Shown: positions 1-9,038, numbered from the stretch's first letter. The stretch is DNA of 64,000 nt from Thermomonas aquatica (GCF_006337105.1 NZ_CP040871.1:1364001-1428000); one strand, 5' to 3'. The notes: generated by a model not told the origin, from the letters alone. Made by a program: numbers and translations.

Positions 1-1
1 T

Positions 2-664
2 GAATTTACTACTTCAGAGGTTTGGCCAGAGCAACCATTTCAAGTGGACTACGTAACTAACGTCTTGCATCACGAGATTGATGGATCAGTGCACCACTTG
101 AAACTCGAGTATCGACCTGAGAATAACCTCAGCATACGCGAACTTACGGATTGCTTCGGCTGCGCCACTATCCAATACGACACGTCAGGCAAGACGAAAA
201 ACAAGGCAACGTGGGCGAACGACCCACCAAATGCAGACTACGATGGGGCAGCCAAAAGCGTAAAGATAATTACGGCGGGAGGTCCCGAGTTCTTGGGGTT
301 CACCACGTCACTCCGTAGAAAGAGGAAACAAGGCCTATTCAAAAGCAGACTGTTGAGAATTGAGCGCTGTTGCGCGCTCACCGGCGAAAGCGAGCAAAGT
401 GTTCTGGAAGCCGCCCACCTCGTTGAGGTTCAAGACGAAGGCAGCTACGACGTACACAACGGCTTCCTGCTCAGATCTGATGTCCATAGGCTCTTTGACA
501 AGCGGCTGCTGCATATTGATCCAGCGTCCGGAAAGGCGCAGCTGTCCAACGAAATATCAAACAGCTCTGCTTACCACGCTCAAGCAGAGACATGGGTTCT
601 TAAGGAGGCGGTCCTCCGCAGGGTCAAGGAATCGCTTTTGAAACGCACAAAAGCTGGTTGTTAA
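2..664 (+). CDS. HNH endonuclease-family protein (5' end outside window)
   Basis: The C-terminal half carries an HNH_2-type nuclease core. Counting from the GTG at 44, there is a Cys pair at 109-110 followed by ALTG, then AAH (H125), N139 in DVHNG and H148 in DVHRLFD. These correspond to the His-Asn-His triad that binds the catalytic metal in this family. The N-terminal 90 residues are not recognisable. The frame stays open to the left edge of the window, so the GTG at 44 is only the first visible start and the gene is probably cut by the window. It converges on the PcfJ-like gene and the two overlap by four bases at their stops. HNH_2 proteins are often restriction or defence nucleases, but no partner methylase or helicase is seen here. 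The family call is fairly sure, the role is not. Confidence 0.75.
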   Translation, partial: EFTTSEVWPEQPFQVDYVTNVLHHEIDGSVHHLKLEYRPENNLSIRELTDCFGCATIQYDTSGKTKNKATWANDPPNADYDGAAKSVKIITAGGPEFLGFTTSLRRKRKQGLFKSRLLRIERCCALTGESEQSVLEAAHLVEVQDEGSYDVHNGFLLRSDVHRLFDKRLLHIDPASGKAQLSNEISNSSAYHAQAETWVLKEAVLRRVKESLLKRTKAGC

Positions 665-1977
665 CGAAAATTCGATCCGACGCGCATGCGCGTCCCCGTT
701 GGTGAAACGATCCGCATCATCGCCAGCACTGCTTCCAGAGCATCATGGGAAAATGATTCATTTCCCGGCCCCGAGATCGTCAGGTGAGTCTCCTCGTAAT
801 CATCGAGGCCAATAAACGGCCTAACCACCAATGTCACCCGTTCGCGCCCTTCCCGGGACCGGAGCGAGTACGCCTGAATTTGGCCTTGAGCAAGCTCATT
901 CGTGTATTTTTGGATGCAATGGCGCATTGTGATTGCCTCTTCCCGAATGGCCTCCGACGTATTTAGGCGGGCGGCCGTCCAAGCGAGGGGAAGTGCGAAG
1001 CAGTAATCCAGCGTCATTCTTGCAGGAGGCGGAATGCCGATAGCGGCAAACATCCGATCTGGACGCGGGAGTCCATCGTGAACGTATCGTTCGCATCGCA
1101 ACCAGCGGATAGCCTGCCGAAGCTTGCTTAGCAGCTCCTGCGCTTTAACCTGCTTGTTGGAACGCAGCCGCTCGATTCCGTCGAGGCATTCGCTCCGCAT
1201 CAAGTATGCGGAGGTAACACCGGTGCATCGGCGGATCACGTGCGCCACTGCAAGCCAGCGCCAGAATGCACGGGAATCAAGGTCAATCAGCTTTTCATGA
1301 GGCAAGTCCGCGAGCAGGCTTGCGACCCGCCGCGCCATTGGGTACGTGATCCAATACTGGCGAGAAGATGGGCGCCATTGCCGCATGGCACGAATAGCTG
1401 CCGGCCCAACCCGAAAGAACCGACATAGCGCCTCGATAAGTGGCTCGCGATGATCAATGGCGTGGAGCACACGCCACGCCGCAACGCGCCGGGACGCTGG
1501 CCCGCGCCAGCCGTAGGCCGTCTCGATGACACAGTCCAGCAGAAGCGGATGCTGAGCGACCGCTTGGACACGGTAGCTGCATATGTTCGCGTCGAGGCGG
1601 CGGTCGGTGCTGTAGATGTGCCAGGCTCGGCTCACCCCAGATAGCGCCAAATAGTCGTCCTCGGCATGGTGTGCCAAAGGCTGACCGCACGGACAGATGG
1701 AGCTCCTGTGGATCTTCACGCACGATGGATCAATGCCGTTGTCGAGCAGCATGTTGGAAAGGATGTGACACCAGAAGTCGAAGGCCGCTTCATCCGCGCC
1801 CTCGATCCACAGTGCCGAGGCGACGCGCTTCCTATCCTCTGTGTCCGCGATACGCCCCAGTATGCCGAGATCACCGCGTCCACTGAGGACGTTCTGGGCA
1901 CATTCGAGCAGCTCGTAGAACAGGACTTCTGCTTGACCCACGGATGTATTCCCCTCAGAGAGGTCAACGTGCTTCAT
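661..1977 (-). CDS. PcfJ-like domain protein
   Basis: A 438-residue protein. Near the C-terminus (residues 346-385) it shows the PcfJ-like pattern: EEAITMRHC (C354), a tyrosine four residues on, then AYSLR at 369-373 and a beta-strand TLVV. This matches the M..HCV..Y...G...I.SLR signature of PcfJ-family proteins, first known from conjugative plasmids and of unknown biochemistry. A CPC pair at 95-97 followed by HH could bind metal. It lies 56 bases downstream of the AAA+ gene on the same strand. It resembles the frameshifted gene at 4451-5928 in length, in the central CxC and in the C-terminal PcfJ core, so the AAA+ gene is flanked by two relatives. The start at 1977 is ATG preceded by a GAGAG stretch. 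The frame is also open further upstream, into the end of the AAA+ gene. Confidence 0.6.
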   Translation of the reverse strand: MKHVDLSEGNTSVGQAEVLFYELLECAQNVLSGRGDLGILGRIADTEDRKRVASALWIEGADEAAFDFWCHILSNMLLDNGIDPSCVKIHRSSICPCGQPLAHHAEDDYLALSGVSRAWHIYSTDRRLDANICSYRVQAVAQHPLLLDCVIETAYGWRGPASRRVAAWRVLHAIDHREPLIEALCRFFRVGPAAIRAMRQWRPSSRQYWITYPMARRVASLLADLPHEKLIDLDSRAFWRWLAVAHVIRRCTGVTSAYLMRSECLDGIERLRSNKQVKAQELLSKLRQAIRWLRCERYVHDGLPRPDRMFAAIGIPPPARMTLDYCFALPLAWTAARLNTSEAIREEAITMRHCIQKYTNELAQGQIQAYSLRSREGRERVTLVVRPFIGLDDYEETHLTISGPGNESFSHDALEAVLAMMRIVSPTGTRMRVGSNFR

Positions 1978-2033
1978 CTCTCGCCACGCATCGCAATACC
2001 TCGCGGCCAGAATGACGCGGGAGCGAACCCGGA

Positions 2034-4196
2034 TCAGAAGCCGATACGGCGCTGGTTTGCACCCGGCTTGAAGCGCAGCTCTGCCTCGAGCAACTCCAGC
2101 AGTCTTGCTTGCGTCGGCGGTTGATCCAGCACTTTCAGCTGCCGCAATGCATTGGTGAAGTCTCCGGGGACCAAAGAGCCCATGCGATCCAGCCGATCAC
2201 GCCCATGGTTCGCGCCGCCATGGCTTTCAGCGTCGACAGCGACACGCGCAAATAGCGAACGGCGCTGTTCGCGCGTTAGGTAGTCAAAATGCACCTTGAA
2301 GTCGAAACGCCGCAGAGACGCGGCATCCAGGCTGTCCATCAAGTTGGTGGACGCAATGAAGATGCCCTCAAAGGACTCCATCTGGGTCAGCATCTCGTTA
2401 ACCTGGCTCACTTCCCAGCTCCGATGAGCGTTGCCGCGATCCTGGAGAAAGCTGTCCGCCTCGTCGATCAGAAGGAGGGCGCCCTCCTCTCGTGCCGCCT
2501 GGAACGCTCGCGCAATATTCTTCTCGGTTTGGCCCACCCACATGCTCTGAACGTCGGATGCACGCTTGAGGTGCAGCGGGACGTCTAGGACCTTGGCTAG
2601 ATGGTGTGCGAACGCAGTTTTTCCCGTACCGGGCGGCCCATATAGGCAGATTCTGGCGGCTCGTCGTCCACTCAAGCCTGTTGCTAACCCTGTGATGTCT
2701 GGATTCGTGTTGAGAAATGCTGGGTCGTAGTGCGAAGGGAGAGGGGCACTTGCAGACTGCGCACTTCGTCCCATGACCTGGAGTGCAAGCCTGGCCACCT
2801 CTTCGGCCTCCCGATCACGGTCAGCTTGATGGGGGCTCTTTAGTGCTCGCAACACACCTGCGATGCGCTGGATGGACGCGGGGGGTAGCTGCTCCATTGC
2901 CACCAGTTTCGCGCGACTCTCCTGAGAAATCAGATCTTCGTCCAAGTGACGGTCGACAACGCGTCGCCGAAACGCACCTGTTGGGCCGCGAAATTCCAGT
3001 GAGAGAGCAAAGCGACGCAAGTACGCCGCGTCGAACGAAGAGATGCTGTTGCATACCCAAATGGTCGGAATTGGATTGGACTCAAGTGTCTGATTGAGCC
3101 AGCCTTTCCCGATCCGGTCTCCTCCCGATCGCAACGTAAGTCCAAACGGCGACAGGCTCGCCTCACTGCCAAAGACATCCTCCACCTCGTCGAAAAGCAA
3201 CAGCTGCCCCCGCTTCGAGGCCAACAGGTTCTGCGCAAGGCTAAAGGAGCGAAAGCGCTTCTCCCCGGAGATTGGGTCTCCTGACGAGTCCTCGGTGGGC
3301 ACCTCGCTCAACTCTGACCCAAGGTCATGCGCGAGCGCTCGGACGAACTCCGTTTTGCCGGTACCCGTCGCGCCATGGATCAGAATATTGACGCCCTCGC
3401 GCCGGGCTTTGATCGCGACGCGCAGGTAACGACGGAGCATGGAAATATCGAGGCGCTCAGGGTAGTCCTGCATCGTCAAGCTGGGTGATGGTGACACGCA
3501 CAGGACGTGGCGGAGCAGTACCTTCTCGTCGAAACACGGCGCCAGAAGCAGCGTTGCGATTTCATCATCCATCTCCAGAGGATGGTTGCCATACACGTAG
3601 CTCAGGCCAGGCTGCAAGATGCCCGCGCGCCGTAGGGCACCGCCAGAAGCCAGTGCTTTTTGAATGTCCCTGGGCTTTATCCCCACCCCATGTTGGACCA
3701 TGCTGAAAAAGCTCTGCAGCAAGCCCGCCCGCACCTTGAACAATTCCTGGAATGCTTCGACCCGGGACACGATGACCGCCAGACGCAGAACGCTCACCTC
3801 TGCCCTGCTTAACTTCAGGATGCCCCCGATCTGCGCGATATTGCGGTCCAAGTTCCGCAGGGATGGCATTCCACGCCTTGTGAGGCGCGCCTCCTGCTGA
3901 CTCATCACGAGCAGGAGCTGGCTCGGCGTCAGCGTCTCACGACGAGAAGAAGGGAGCAGCTCCAGGCCGACCAAGCTCAGCAAGTCAGGCTCGCGAATGG
4001 TTCCTCGCTTGACTATTTTGGTGTGGAGCTTGGCGCCCCGAATCATCCTAAGGGCATAGATCGCCCCGGCGAGTTGAAGAGGGCCATCAAGGGCCACTGG
4101 ACGAAACCTGGGCTGCTCCGATGCCATCCCGCTCTCGCCAACATCGGGAAAAGCATCCTCTTCCAGCATTGCCCGAAAATCAGTCATTGTCTTCAT
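2034..4196 (-). CDS. Double AAA+ ATPase
   Basis: A 720-residue protein with two ATPase modules. The first has Walker A GATGTGKT (275-282) and Walker B LLLFDE (332-337). The second has Walker A GPPGTGKT (520-527), Walker B LLLIDEA (574-580), a WVGQTEKN segment like the second region of homology, and a sensor-1-like IFIASTN. Arginine-finger-like LRRF appears in both modules. The N-terminal 250 residues are helical and unassigned. The architecture suggests a ring-forming remodelling ATPase of the Cdc48/classical AAA type rather than a helicase. It sits between two PcfJ-like genes on the same strand, 56 bases before one and about 250 bases after the other, which suggests a functional unit. Substrate and role are unknown. 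ATPase assignment is secure. Confidence 0.85.
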   Translation of the reverse strand: MKTMTDFRAMLEEDAFPDVGESGMASEQPRFRPVALDGPLQLAGAIYALRMIRGAKLHTKIVKRGTIREPDLLSLVGLELLPSSRRETLTPSQLLLVMSQQEARLTRRGMPSLRNLDRNIAQIGGILKLSRAEVSVLRLAVIVSRVEAFQELFKVRAGLLQSFFSMVQHGVGIKPRDIQKALASGGALRRAGILQPGLSYVYGNHPLEMDDEIATLLLAPCFDEKVLLRHVLCVSPSPSLTMQDYPERLDISMLRRYLRVAIKARREGVNILIHGATGTGKTEFVRALAHDLGSELSEVPTEDSSGDPISGEKRFRSFSLAQNLLASKRGQLLLFDEVEDVFGSEASLSPFGLTLRSGGDRIGKGWLNQTLESNPIPTIWVCNSISSFDAAYLRRFALSLEFRGPTGAFRRRVVDRHLDEDLISQESRAKLVAMEQLPPASIQRIAGVLRALKSPHQADRDREAEEVARLALQVMGRSAQSASAPLPSHYDPAFLNTNPDITGLATGLSGRRAARICLYGPPGTGKTAFAHHLAKVLDVPLHLKRASDVQSMWVGQTEKNIARAFQAAREEGALLLIDEADSFLQDRGNAHRSWEVSQVNEMLTQMESFEGIFIASTNLMDSLDAASLRRFDFKVHFDYLTREQRRSLFARVAVDAESHGGANHGRDRLDRMGSLVPGDFTNALRQLKVLDQPPTQARLLELLEAELRFKPGANQRRIGF

Positions 4197-4450
4197 TGGT
4201 TCACCTCAAATCGAGGCTCAGCATGCGCTCAACATGCGACGTAATGTGTCGTCAGATCGCCGCGCAAGACCAGACAAACCTTTTTTCGCCGCTGCGTTAT
4301 CGCCCCGGCCAGGCACCTTTGCAGAGGTGATCCACGCTATCGCAAAGCCGACCCTGGCTATGCTCTCGATAATCTTGAGCTGACGGTTAGTGACTGATCT
4401 TTTGCCGCCCGGCAAGGAGGCTCTCTATGAAGAAATGACATCAGCTGTGC
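4197..4450. other. Intergenic region between AAA+ and PcfJ-like genes
   Basis: About 250 bases separate the frameshifted PcfJ-like gene from the AAA+ gene. A 65-codon frame exists on the minus strand (4218-4415), but it would need a TTG start without a visible ribosome binding site and matches nothing I recognise. The stretch may hold a promoter for the AAA+ gene. Confidence 0.3.
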
Positions 4451-5928
4451 TCAGATCGTCCCGAGATGAACTTCCAAATCAGGCCCACCTATCTCCTGCA
4501 ATAGTTCCCCAAGCGCTATCAGCATCGAGGGGCGTAGCGGCCCGTTGTGCGATGCAGCGACCTCTACGTCAACGGGATCGTGCGATTCGCAGGTGTAGGG
4601 CGGCGGTCTGATCACAACCGTGGCACGCTCCACACCATCGCTACGCTGAAGTCCAAAGATCTGGACTTCTCCACGCGCCGCACGGCGAGCGTATGTCCCG
4701 ACGCAATGCGCCATCTGGCGCCCCTCGCGCTCAATCTCTTCGGTGTCCAATAGCGAATGCGCGCACCACCCCGGGAAAGCTCAATTGCAAGGCGTGGCAG
4801 CGGCGTCGAAACCGGTTCCGGTCTCAAATAGGGCCTGAACAATATTCCTGACAACAGTACCGGCACGCCCCGAACAGGATTCCTGCGAACCACGCGAATA
4901 GCGGTCCGTAGCAACTTTTTCCTTTCGAGAGAGCTGACCGTCTGTGGCAGAGAAGCCACGTCCTCAAAGAGATCACGGGGAGCATGGAACAAAGCCGCGG
5001 GCTCGATGGACGCTGCGCGGGCAATGAGATCGATAGTTGGCAACCACGCCTGCAACTCCTCTGGCCGGAGAAGCCCTGCAGCGAGGATGTGACCAGGCAT
5101 TGCTGGCAATGCACGCAACGTGCGGCGCGTCTTGCTGTAGCTCACCCAATCAGCGGGCCGGATCTCACTGTACCGGGAACTTGAGCGAACTGCCTTGCGA
5201 TTGATCCGCAGAAAGCGCGCCAGTGGGGCGATGATCTTGTGACCGCCATCGACTGCATCGAGAACTCGCCAAGCCGAGTTGACCCGAGTTTCCGGGCCAT
5301 CCGAATAGGCCGCCCAAACGGCTACGAACATCGCAGGAGGGAAATTGCCAACAGCCTGAACACGCCTGCGTCGAATCTCCTCAGCCACGGCCTCAGAGTG
5401 TAAGTAGTCATGCCAACACAGCGGCACAAAGGCCTCTTCCATGTGCGCATGCTCGGCAGCATGTTGGTTTGACAACAGACCGCAGCGGCAGCGCACTAAC
5501 GCTGCTTCGTCTCCAAGATAGACCGCTTCCACGAAATCAAGACGCCACAGACACTCCGCTGGATGGCTGCTAAAAGCGTGGAAGCGTGCCAACCAGTGAT
5601 GAGGCACGCCCTCCGTTGCGTCTCTCTGCATCAAATCGACCGCAAGCTTCCGACGTTGCCTGACATGCGCGATGCAGCCAAAAGCTCCCTGGCGACTCTC
5701 GCCTCGTAAGACAGTTTCAGCACTTTCCAGCAGATCGTGGTAGCTGACCGTTTCCGCCGCACATACATGTTCGGACGAGGCCAACTCGCTCCCGAGGCGA
5801 TCGAACAGCTCGCGTTGCATGCTTGCTCCATCACTGATTCCAGTCTTTGCCAGGCTAGTCAAGCAAGCGACATCATGCGTCGCTGTCCTAGCGGACCGCG
5901 TCATGGCGGGCGCGGGCCCATCGTTCAA
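4451..5928 (-). pseudogene. PcfJ-like protein, frameshifted
   Basis: Two overlapping reading frames together encode one protein of about 490 residues. The upstream frame (5928 to about 4770) holds the N-terminal and middle parts, including a CRC pair and a leucine-rich middle region. The downstream frame (about 4770 to 4451) holds the PcfJ-like core with EIEREGRQMAHC, a following VGTY and QIFGLQRS. The switch falls at the CCCC run at 4769-4772 and needs a shift of minus one base. The reconstructed protein has the same layout as the intact PcfJ-like gene at 661-1977. The first ATG gives MNDGPAP; an internal ATG giving MQRELF is an alternative start. The attC-like site at 5958-6064 lies directly upstream. 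Either a decayed gene or a sequencing indel in a homopolymer. Confidence 0.55.
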
Positions 5929-5957
5929 TTGCCTTCAGATGGATAAGGCATATTTCG

Positions 5958-6064
5958 ACCTAACGACTCGTCCAATTCGAGCCCCTTCGCGGCACCCCAA
6001 GCTTCAAGCTAATATTCACTTGCCCAAGGTCGCAAAATGGCCGGGCTTAGCTCAGGCGTTGAGC
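5958..6064 (+). repeat. attC site 1 (integron recombination site)
   Basis: Begins with ACCTAAC and ends with GTTGAGC, matching the RYYYAAC and GTTRRRY core sites of attC elements, with the imperfectly complementary arms CTTCGCGGC and CACTTGCCCAAGG plus CTTAGCTCAGGCGTT shared with the downstream sites. It is the most leftward site of the array and more diverged than sites 2 to 6. It marks the left end of the first cassette. Confidence 0.7.
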
Positions 6065-6096
6065 CGGGCCTGCCCTCATTCAAAACTGGAGTTTCT

Positions 6097-6210
6097 ATGA
6101 ACAGCGATCTTGATGTGCGCAGCGTCTACGATGCATTCCCAGTTGGGGACATCCCTTCGGTGCTTGGCGCTTTATCTCCCGGCGTGGAATGGGCGGAGGG
6201 AGCTGTATGA
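6097..6210 (+). pseudogene. N-terminal remnant of a SnoaL-like protein
   Basis: A 37-codon frame with a good ribosome binding site (GGAG) in front of the ATG. It reads like the first strand-helix of SnoaL/NTF2-like proteins: VRSVYDAFPVGDIP, then ALSPGVEWAEG, where the family normally continues for another 100 residues. Here a TGA stops it, overlapping the ATG of the next gene (ATGA). It is probably a truncated gene that now may serve as a leader for translational coupling of the following cassette gene. Identification rests on a short segment. Confidence 0.45.
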
Positions 6211-6641
6211 ACAAGCTAAGCGACCCGATTCAACTGCGGACATTACTTAACAATTGTGTTGAGAATCCGAGTCTGCTACCGCCTATTTCCACAAGTGCGT
6301 ATATCGTTACGTTGAATAAATTCAAAGGTCAGCCTGTGGCAGATTCCTTTCCTTTGTATGCCGGTGGAAATTCCAAAAATACAGATCGCTTTAGAACAAG
6401 AGTCGGCGATCTTATTGCAGACATGCTTGGCTTCTACGGCGGAGGTACCGGACACCACTCTGGCGGAAAGGCACTGCACGCTTGGTGTCAGAGTCAACTT
6501 ATGAATCCCCTCGACCTCTACATATCTTGGGTAATTAAGTCGCCTTGCTTTCGTTGTGCAGAAATTGAGCTATATGACAAGTTCAAGCCATCGCTCAACA
6601 GAAAGGCTCCATCCATATGCAAGGACCACAAGCGCGCCTAA
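6207..6641 (+). CDS. Cassette protein, GIY-YIG nuclease-like
   Basis: A 144-residue protein. Residues 29-52 read AYIVTLN then FPLYAGG, like the paired strands of a GIY-YIG domain, followed by an Arg-rich helix (DRFRTRVGD). Near the C-terminus AEIELY and FKPSLNRKAP resemble the conserved Glu and the P.LN segment of that family. The ATG at 6207 is chosen because GGAGGGAGC precedes it; an in-frame ATG at 6189 has no such site. The stop codon lies inside the next attC, the usual arrangement of integron cassettes. Cassette GIY-YIG proteins have no assigned role. The domain call is moderate because the motifs are diverged. Confidence 0.5.
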   Translation: MNKLSDPIQLRTLLNNCVENPSLLPPISTSAYIVTLNKFKGQPVADSFPLYAGGNSKNTDRFRTRVGDLIADMLGFYGGGTGHHSGGKALHAWCQSQLMNPLDLYISWVIKSPCFRCAEIELYDKFKPSLNRKAPSICKDHKRA

Positions 6642-6743
6642 CAATTCGTTAAAGCCGAGCCCGCTTCGCGGCATCGTGCAAGTACCATAGAGTTTCACTT
6701 GCCCAAGGCCGCAAAGCGGCCCGGCTTAACTCAGGCGTTAGCC
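6636..6743 (+). repeat. attC site 2
   Basis: Starts GCCTAAC and ends GTTAGCC. Internally it has the arms CCCGCTTCGCGGC and AAGCGGCCCGGCTTAACTC, which can pair into the long hairpin typical of attC, and the spacer CGTGCAAGTACCATAGAG shared with sites 3 and 5. It contains the stop codon of the GIY-YIG-like gene. Confidence 0.85.
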
Positions 6744-6770
6744 TGATGAAAGAATTCGCATGCTTGATGG

Positions 6771-6941
6771 ATGCCATCGGCAGCACAACCGTTGCAATCG
6801 TCTTACCCAAAAGAACCGGTGGAGGTCACTAAATCGAGAGTGCTAAAGGCCGGTCTGTTGGAAGACCTCCTCACCGGCCGTGTCCGCGTCACACCCCTAC
6901 TGGCTGATCCTGAACCCTCACGGAGAGCATATCCATGCTGA
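6771..6941 (+). pseudogene. C-terminal remnant of a type I restriction specificity subunit (HsdS)
   Basis: A 56-codon frame whose middle reads SRVLKAGLLEDLLTGRVRV. This is very close to the C-terminal signature of HsdS proteins (K.GLM.DLLTGRVRV). No target recognition domain is present and the frame begins shortly after attC site 2, so this is only the tail of an hsdS gene. Its stop codon overlaps the start of the PLD-like gene, suggesting that the two were already neighbours before being captured in the cassette. Confidence 0.6.
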
Positions 6942-7930
6942 TCCACGGCAAACAGTACCTGTCGACATTTCGCGAAAGGATTGGAGAAGCAACCGTTGCG
7001 TCAATCGCCGTGGCCTTTTGGGGGCGCGGCGCTGAATCGGTATTCAAGGAGTGGCGCGGCGACAAACTTCGCATCATCTGCAACCTGGCATTGGGGGGCA
7101 CCAATCCAAAGGCCGTCAAGGAGATCATGGCGATCCCGAACGTCGAGGTACGGCAGTGCGATGAGCTGCATGCAAAGGTGATCTTGACCGACAACGCCCT
7201 AATCGTTGGTTCCGCCAACATCTCGAGTAACGGCTTGGGCTTGGAAGATGATGAAGCCGCTAAGTTTCACGAAGTTGGCGTCCTGACCAAAGAGGTAGCC
7301 CTGCTCAAGGAGGGCCAGCACTGGTTCGATGCGCTATGGCCAAAGGCCCAAGAGATTAGCGACAGCGATCTGCGTAAGGCCGCGGATGCATGGAAGCGGC
7401 GTCGGCAAACCCGGCCAATTCTGGCGAAGAATCGCTCGAGGTTGCTTCTTGATCAGCCGCCGAACAGTTTGAGGGACCGAGCGGTCTTTCTTGTCGTTTA
7501 CAGGAGCAGCATTAGCCAAAAGGCAGCAGAGGCCCTCCGCTTCCAGAAGGCGCGACTCCAAGGAACGTCGAGCGAGATTCCCCACGACAAGCTGGATATC
7601 TATGAAGAATGGGAAGCAGGGACTCTGCCTTTGGATCGTGAGGACATCCTCATTCCGGTTTACTGGGGCGCACGTGGCAAGATCACTGTGGAGAAGCCGC
7701 AGCGTCCATTGCCCGAGCTCCAGAGCCATTACGTCTCGGATGATGGTGAGGTATCCCTGGACTTCAGCGTTCAGCTCAGTGAGGACCGAGTACTTGGTTA
7801 TACCTTCGGGTCTGAGGATCGCAAGAACTTGGCTTCAGATATTCGGCCGTGGTTGGAAAGTCTCGGGATCACGCCAGATGATGGTAGATCGGTTCCTTTG
7901 TATGACTATCTGAAGTGGCGGACGCGTTAG
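6935..7930 (+). CDS. Phospholipase D-fold (HKD) protein
   Basis: A 331-residue protein with one HKD motif: H79, K81 and D86 in LHAKVILTD, followed by GSANISSNG, as in the PLD superfamily (phosphodiesterases and some nucleases). Only one HKD copy is present, so an active enzyme would have to dimerise, as in bacterial Nuc and the restriction enzyme BfiI. The C-terminal 200 residues are unassigned. The ATG follows GGAGAG at a suitable distance. An HsdS tail overlaps its start, and PLD-like proteins are known neighbours of restriction loci, which favours a nuclease or defence role over lipid chemistry. It is unusually long for an integron cassette gene. Confidence 0.75.
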   Translation: MLIHGKQYLSTFRERIGEATVASIAVAFWGRGAESVFKEWRGDKLRIICNLALGGTNPKAVKEIMAIPNVEVRQCDELHAKVILTDNALIVGSANISSNGLGLEDDEAAKFHEVGVLTKEVALLKEGQHWFDALWPKAQEISDSDLRKAADAWKRRRQTRPILAKNRSRLLLDQPPNSLRDRAVFLVVYRSSISQKAAEALRFQKARLQGTSSEIPHDKLDIYEEWEAGTLPLDREDILIPVYWGARGKITVEKPQRPLPELQSHYVSDDGEVSLDFSVQLSEDRVLGYTFGSEDRKNLASDIRPWLESLGITPDDGRSVPLYDYLKWRTR

Positions 7931-8222
7931 AGATGGAAATATTGAGCTAGTGCCAGGATATGCGTTGGGGCCAAACCTGAGGGGGCAGAATGCCCATGCG
8001 GGTCGAGGTGTGGCCCCACGCCACCTACTGGCTACTTGCCTGGCCCTGTTCGAAGACAGCTCCCTTCAGCAGCATTTTGGCGAGCGCGTCGATGCTGTGC
8101 TCCGCCGCACTCAGGTGTTTCGCGTGAGAAAAATGCCGAACGAGTCGTCCGAGGGGATCGTTATCGGGCTTGGGTAGAGCCGGCGAGCACATCCTGACTG
8201 GTCTACGAAACTTCACGCAGTG
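7931..8222. other. Non-coding tail of the PLD cassette
   Basis: About 290 bases between the PLD gene and attC site 3. Short frames exist on both strands (for example minus strand 8025-8285) but none has a convincing start, ribosome binding site or recognisable domain. No hairpin with a T-run was seen. Confidence 0.3.
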
Positions 8223-8330
8223 AAATAACAACGCAATCAAGCATGGCCCGCTTCGCGGCCTCGTGCAAGTAACATTGCGTCTCACTTGCCCAAGGCCGCA
8301 AAGCGGCCCGGCTTAACTCAGGCGTTAGAC
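8223..8330 (+). repeat. attC site 3
   Basis: Ends with a consensus GTTAGAC; the left core is degenerate (AAATAAC). Arms CCCGCTTCGCGGCC and AAGCGGCCCGGCTTAACTC and the spacer TCGTGCAAGTAACATTG place it in the same subtype as sites 2 and 5. The GTTAGAC end is matched by GTCTAAC at the start of site 4, as expected for an intact cassette between them. Confidence 0.8.
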
Positions 8331-8335
8331 CACGT

Positions 8336-8917
8336 ATGGGCTACCTTCTCACGGCGGGCGTTCTTGGGTTCCAAGTCCTCATCTTCATCACTATCGTCGG
8401 TGCGGGAGCGATTGGGCGCGGAAAGCTGTGGCTGGTTACGGCCGGATGGGTCGCCTTTACACTCTTCGGAAGCATTTTCACTGCTGGGCTACTACTTCTG
8501 CAGCTTCTTACAATTGCGGTTTCCTATACCGTCGGGAGCGCAGCAGCAGGCCGCAGTGCAACGCAACCTGAAGTTCAAACCGTCGTGGTACCCCCAAAGA
8601 CCGAAGAGCCCGGGTCTAGTGGATATCAAACGCTAATGAACGTGCTCATGGTTGGTGGAATTCTTTGGCTCGTCTACCATTTTGGTGGCCAAGCGAAACA
8701 GGCAGCCCCTACACTCGCCGTCCAGATGGCACCTGTGGCACCGGTTGAAGTGCAAGCCGATTCAGCAGCCGTCAAAACCAAGCCGACGGCAGCCTCGCGC
8801 AACAACCAAGCTTCAAAACGAATTGACCGAAAGAATCATGTCACTTCAGATTTTCGTCATTGCTTGTCCCTGAAAACAAATCAGGAAATTGCAAAATGCG
8901 CAGAGCGGGCCAAATAG
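8336..8917 (+). CDS. Cassette-encoded membrane protein
   Basis: A 193-residue protein. Three hydrophobic segments are visible: about residues 3-24, 31-61 (possibly two passes) and 101-115, followed by a polar, alanine-rich C-terminal region. The last part contains a Cys pair in CLSLKTNQEIAKC, a pattern that recurs at the end of several cassette proteins. It starts six bases after the attC core, so it relies on the cassette junction for its translation signals. Function unknown; probably an inner-membrane protein with a periplasmic or cytoplasmic tail. Confidence 0.6.
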   Translation: MGYLLTAGVLGFQVLIFITIVGAGAIGRGKLWLVTAGWVAFTLFGSIFTAGLLLLQLLTIAVSYTVGSAAAGRSATQPEVQTVVVPPKTEEPGSSGYQTLMNVLMVGGILWLVYHFGGQAKQAAPTLAVQMAPVAPVEVQADSAAVKTKPTAASRNNQASKRIDRKNHVTSDFRHCLSLKTNQEIAKCAERAK

Positions 8918-8923
8918 CCCGTG

Positions 8924-9029
8924 GTCTAACAATTCGTTCAAGCCGAGGCCGCTTCGCGGCTCGGCTGCATGGTGACGTGTACCACTCCGCCGTTCCGAGC
9001 AGCGGTCCGGCTTAACTCAGGCGTTAGGC
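8924..9029 (+). repeat. attC site 4
   Basis: GTCTAAC to GTTAGGC. It belongs to a second subtype, shared with site 6, with the spacer CTGCATGGTGACGTGTACCA and arms CCGCTTCGCGGC and AGCAGCGGTCCGGC. The left core matches the end of site 3. Confidence 0.85.
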
Positions 9030-9038
9030 GCTCTCGTC

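Noticed and set aside
4218..4415. 65-codon minus-strand frame between AAA+ and PcfJ-like genes
   Set aside because: TTG start without a ribosome site; no domain.
8025..8285. 86-codon minus-strand frame between the PLD gene and attC site 3
   Set aside because: No ribosome site and no recognisable domain; overlaps attC sequence.
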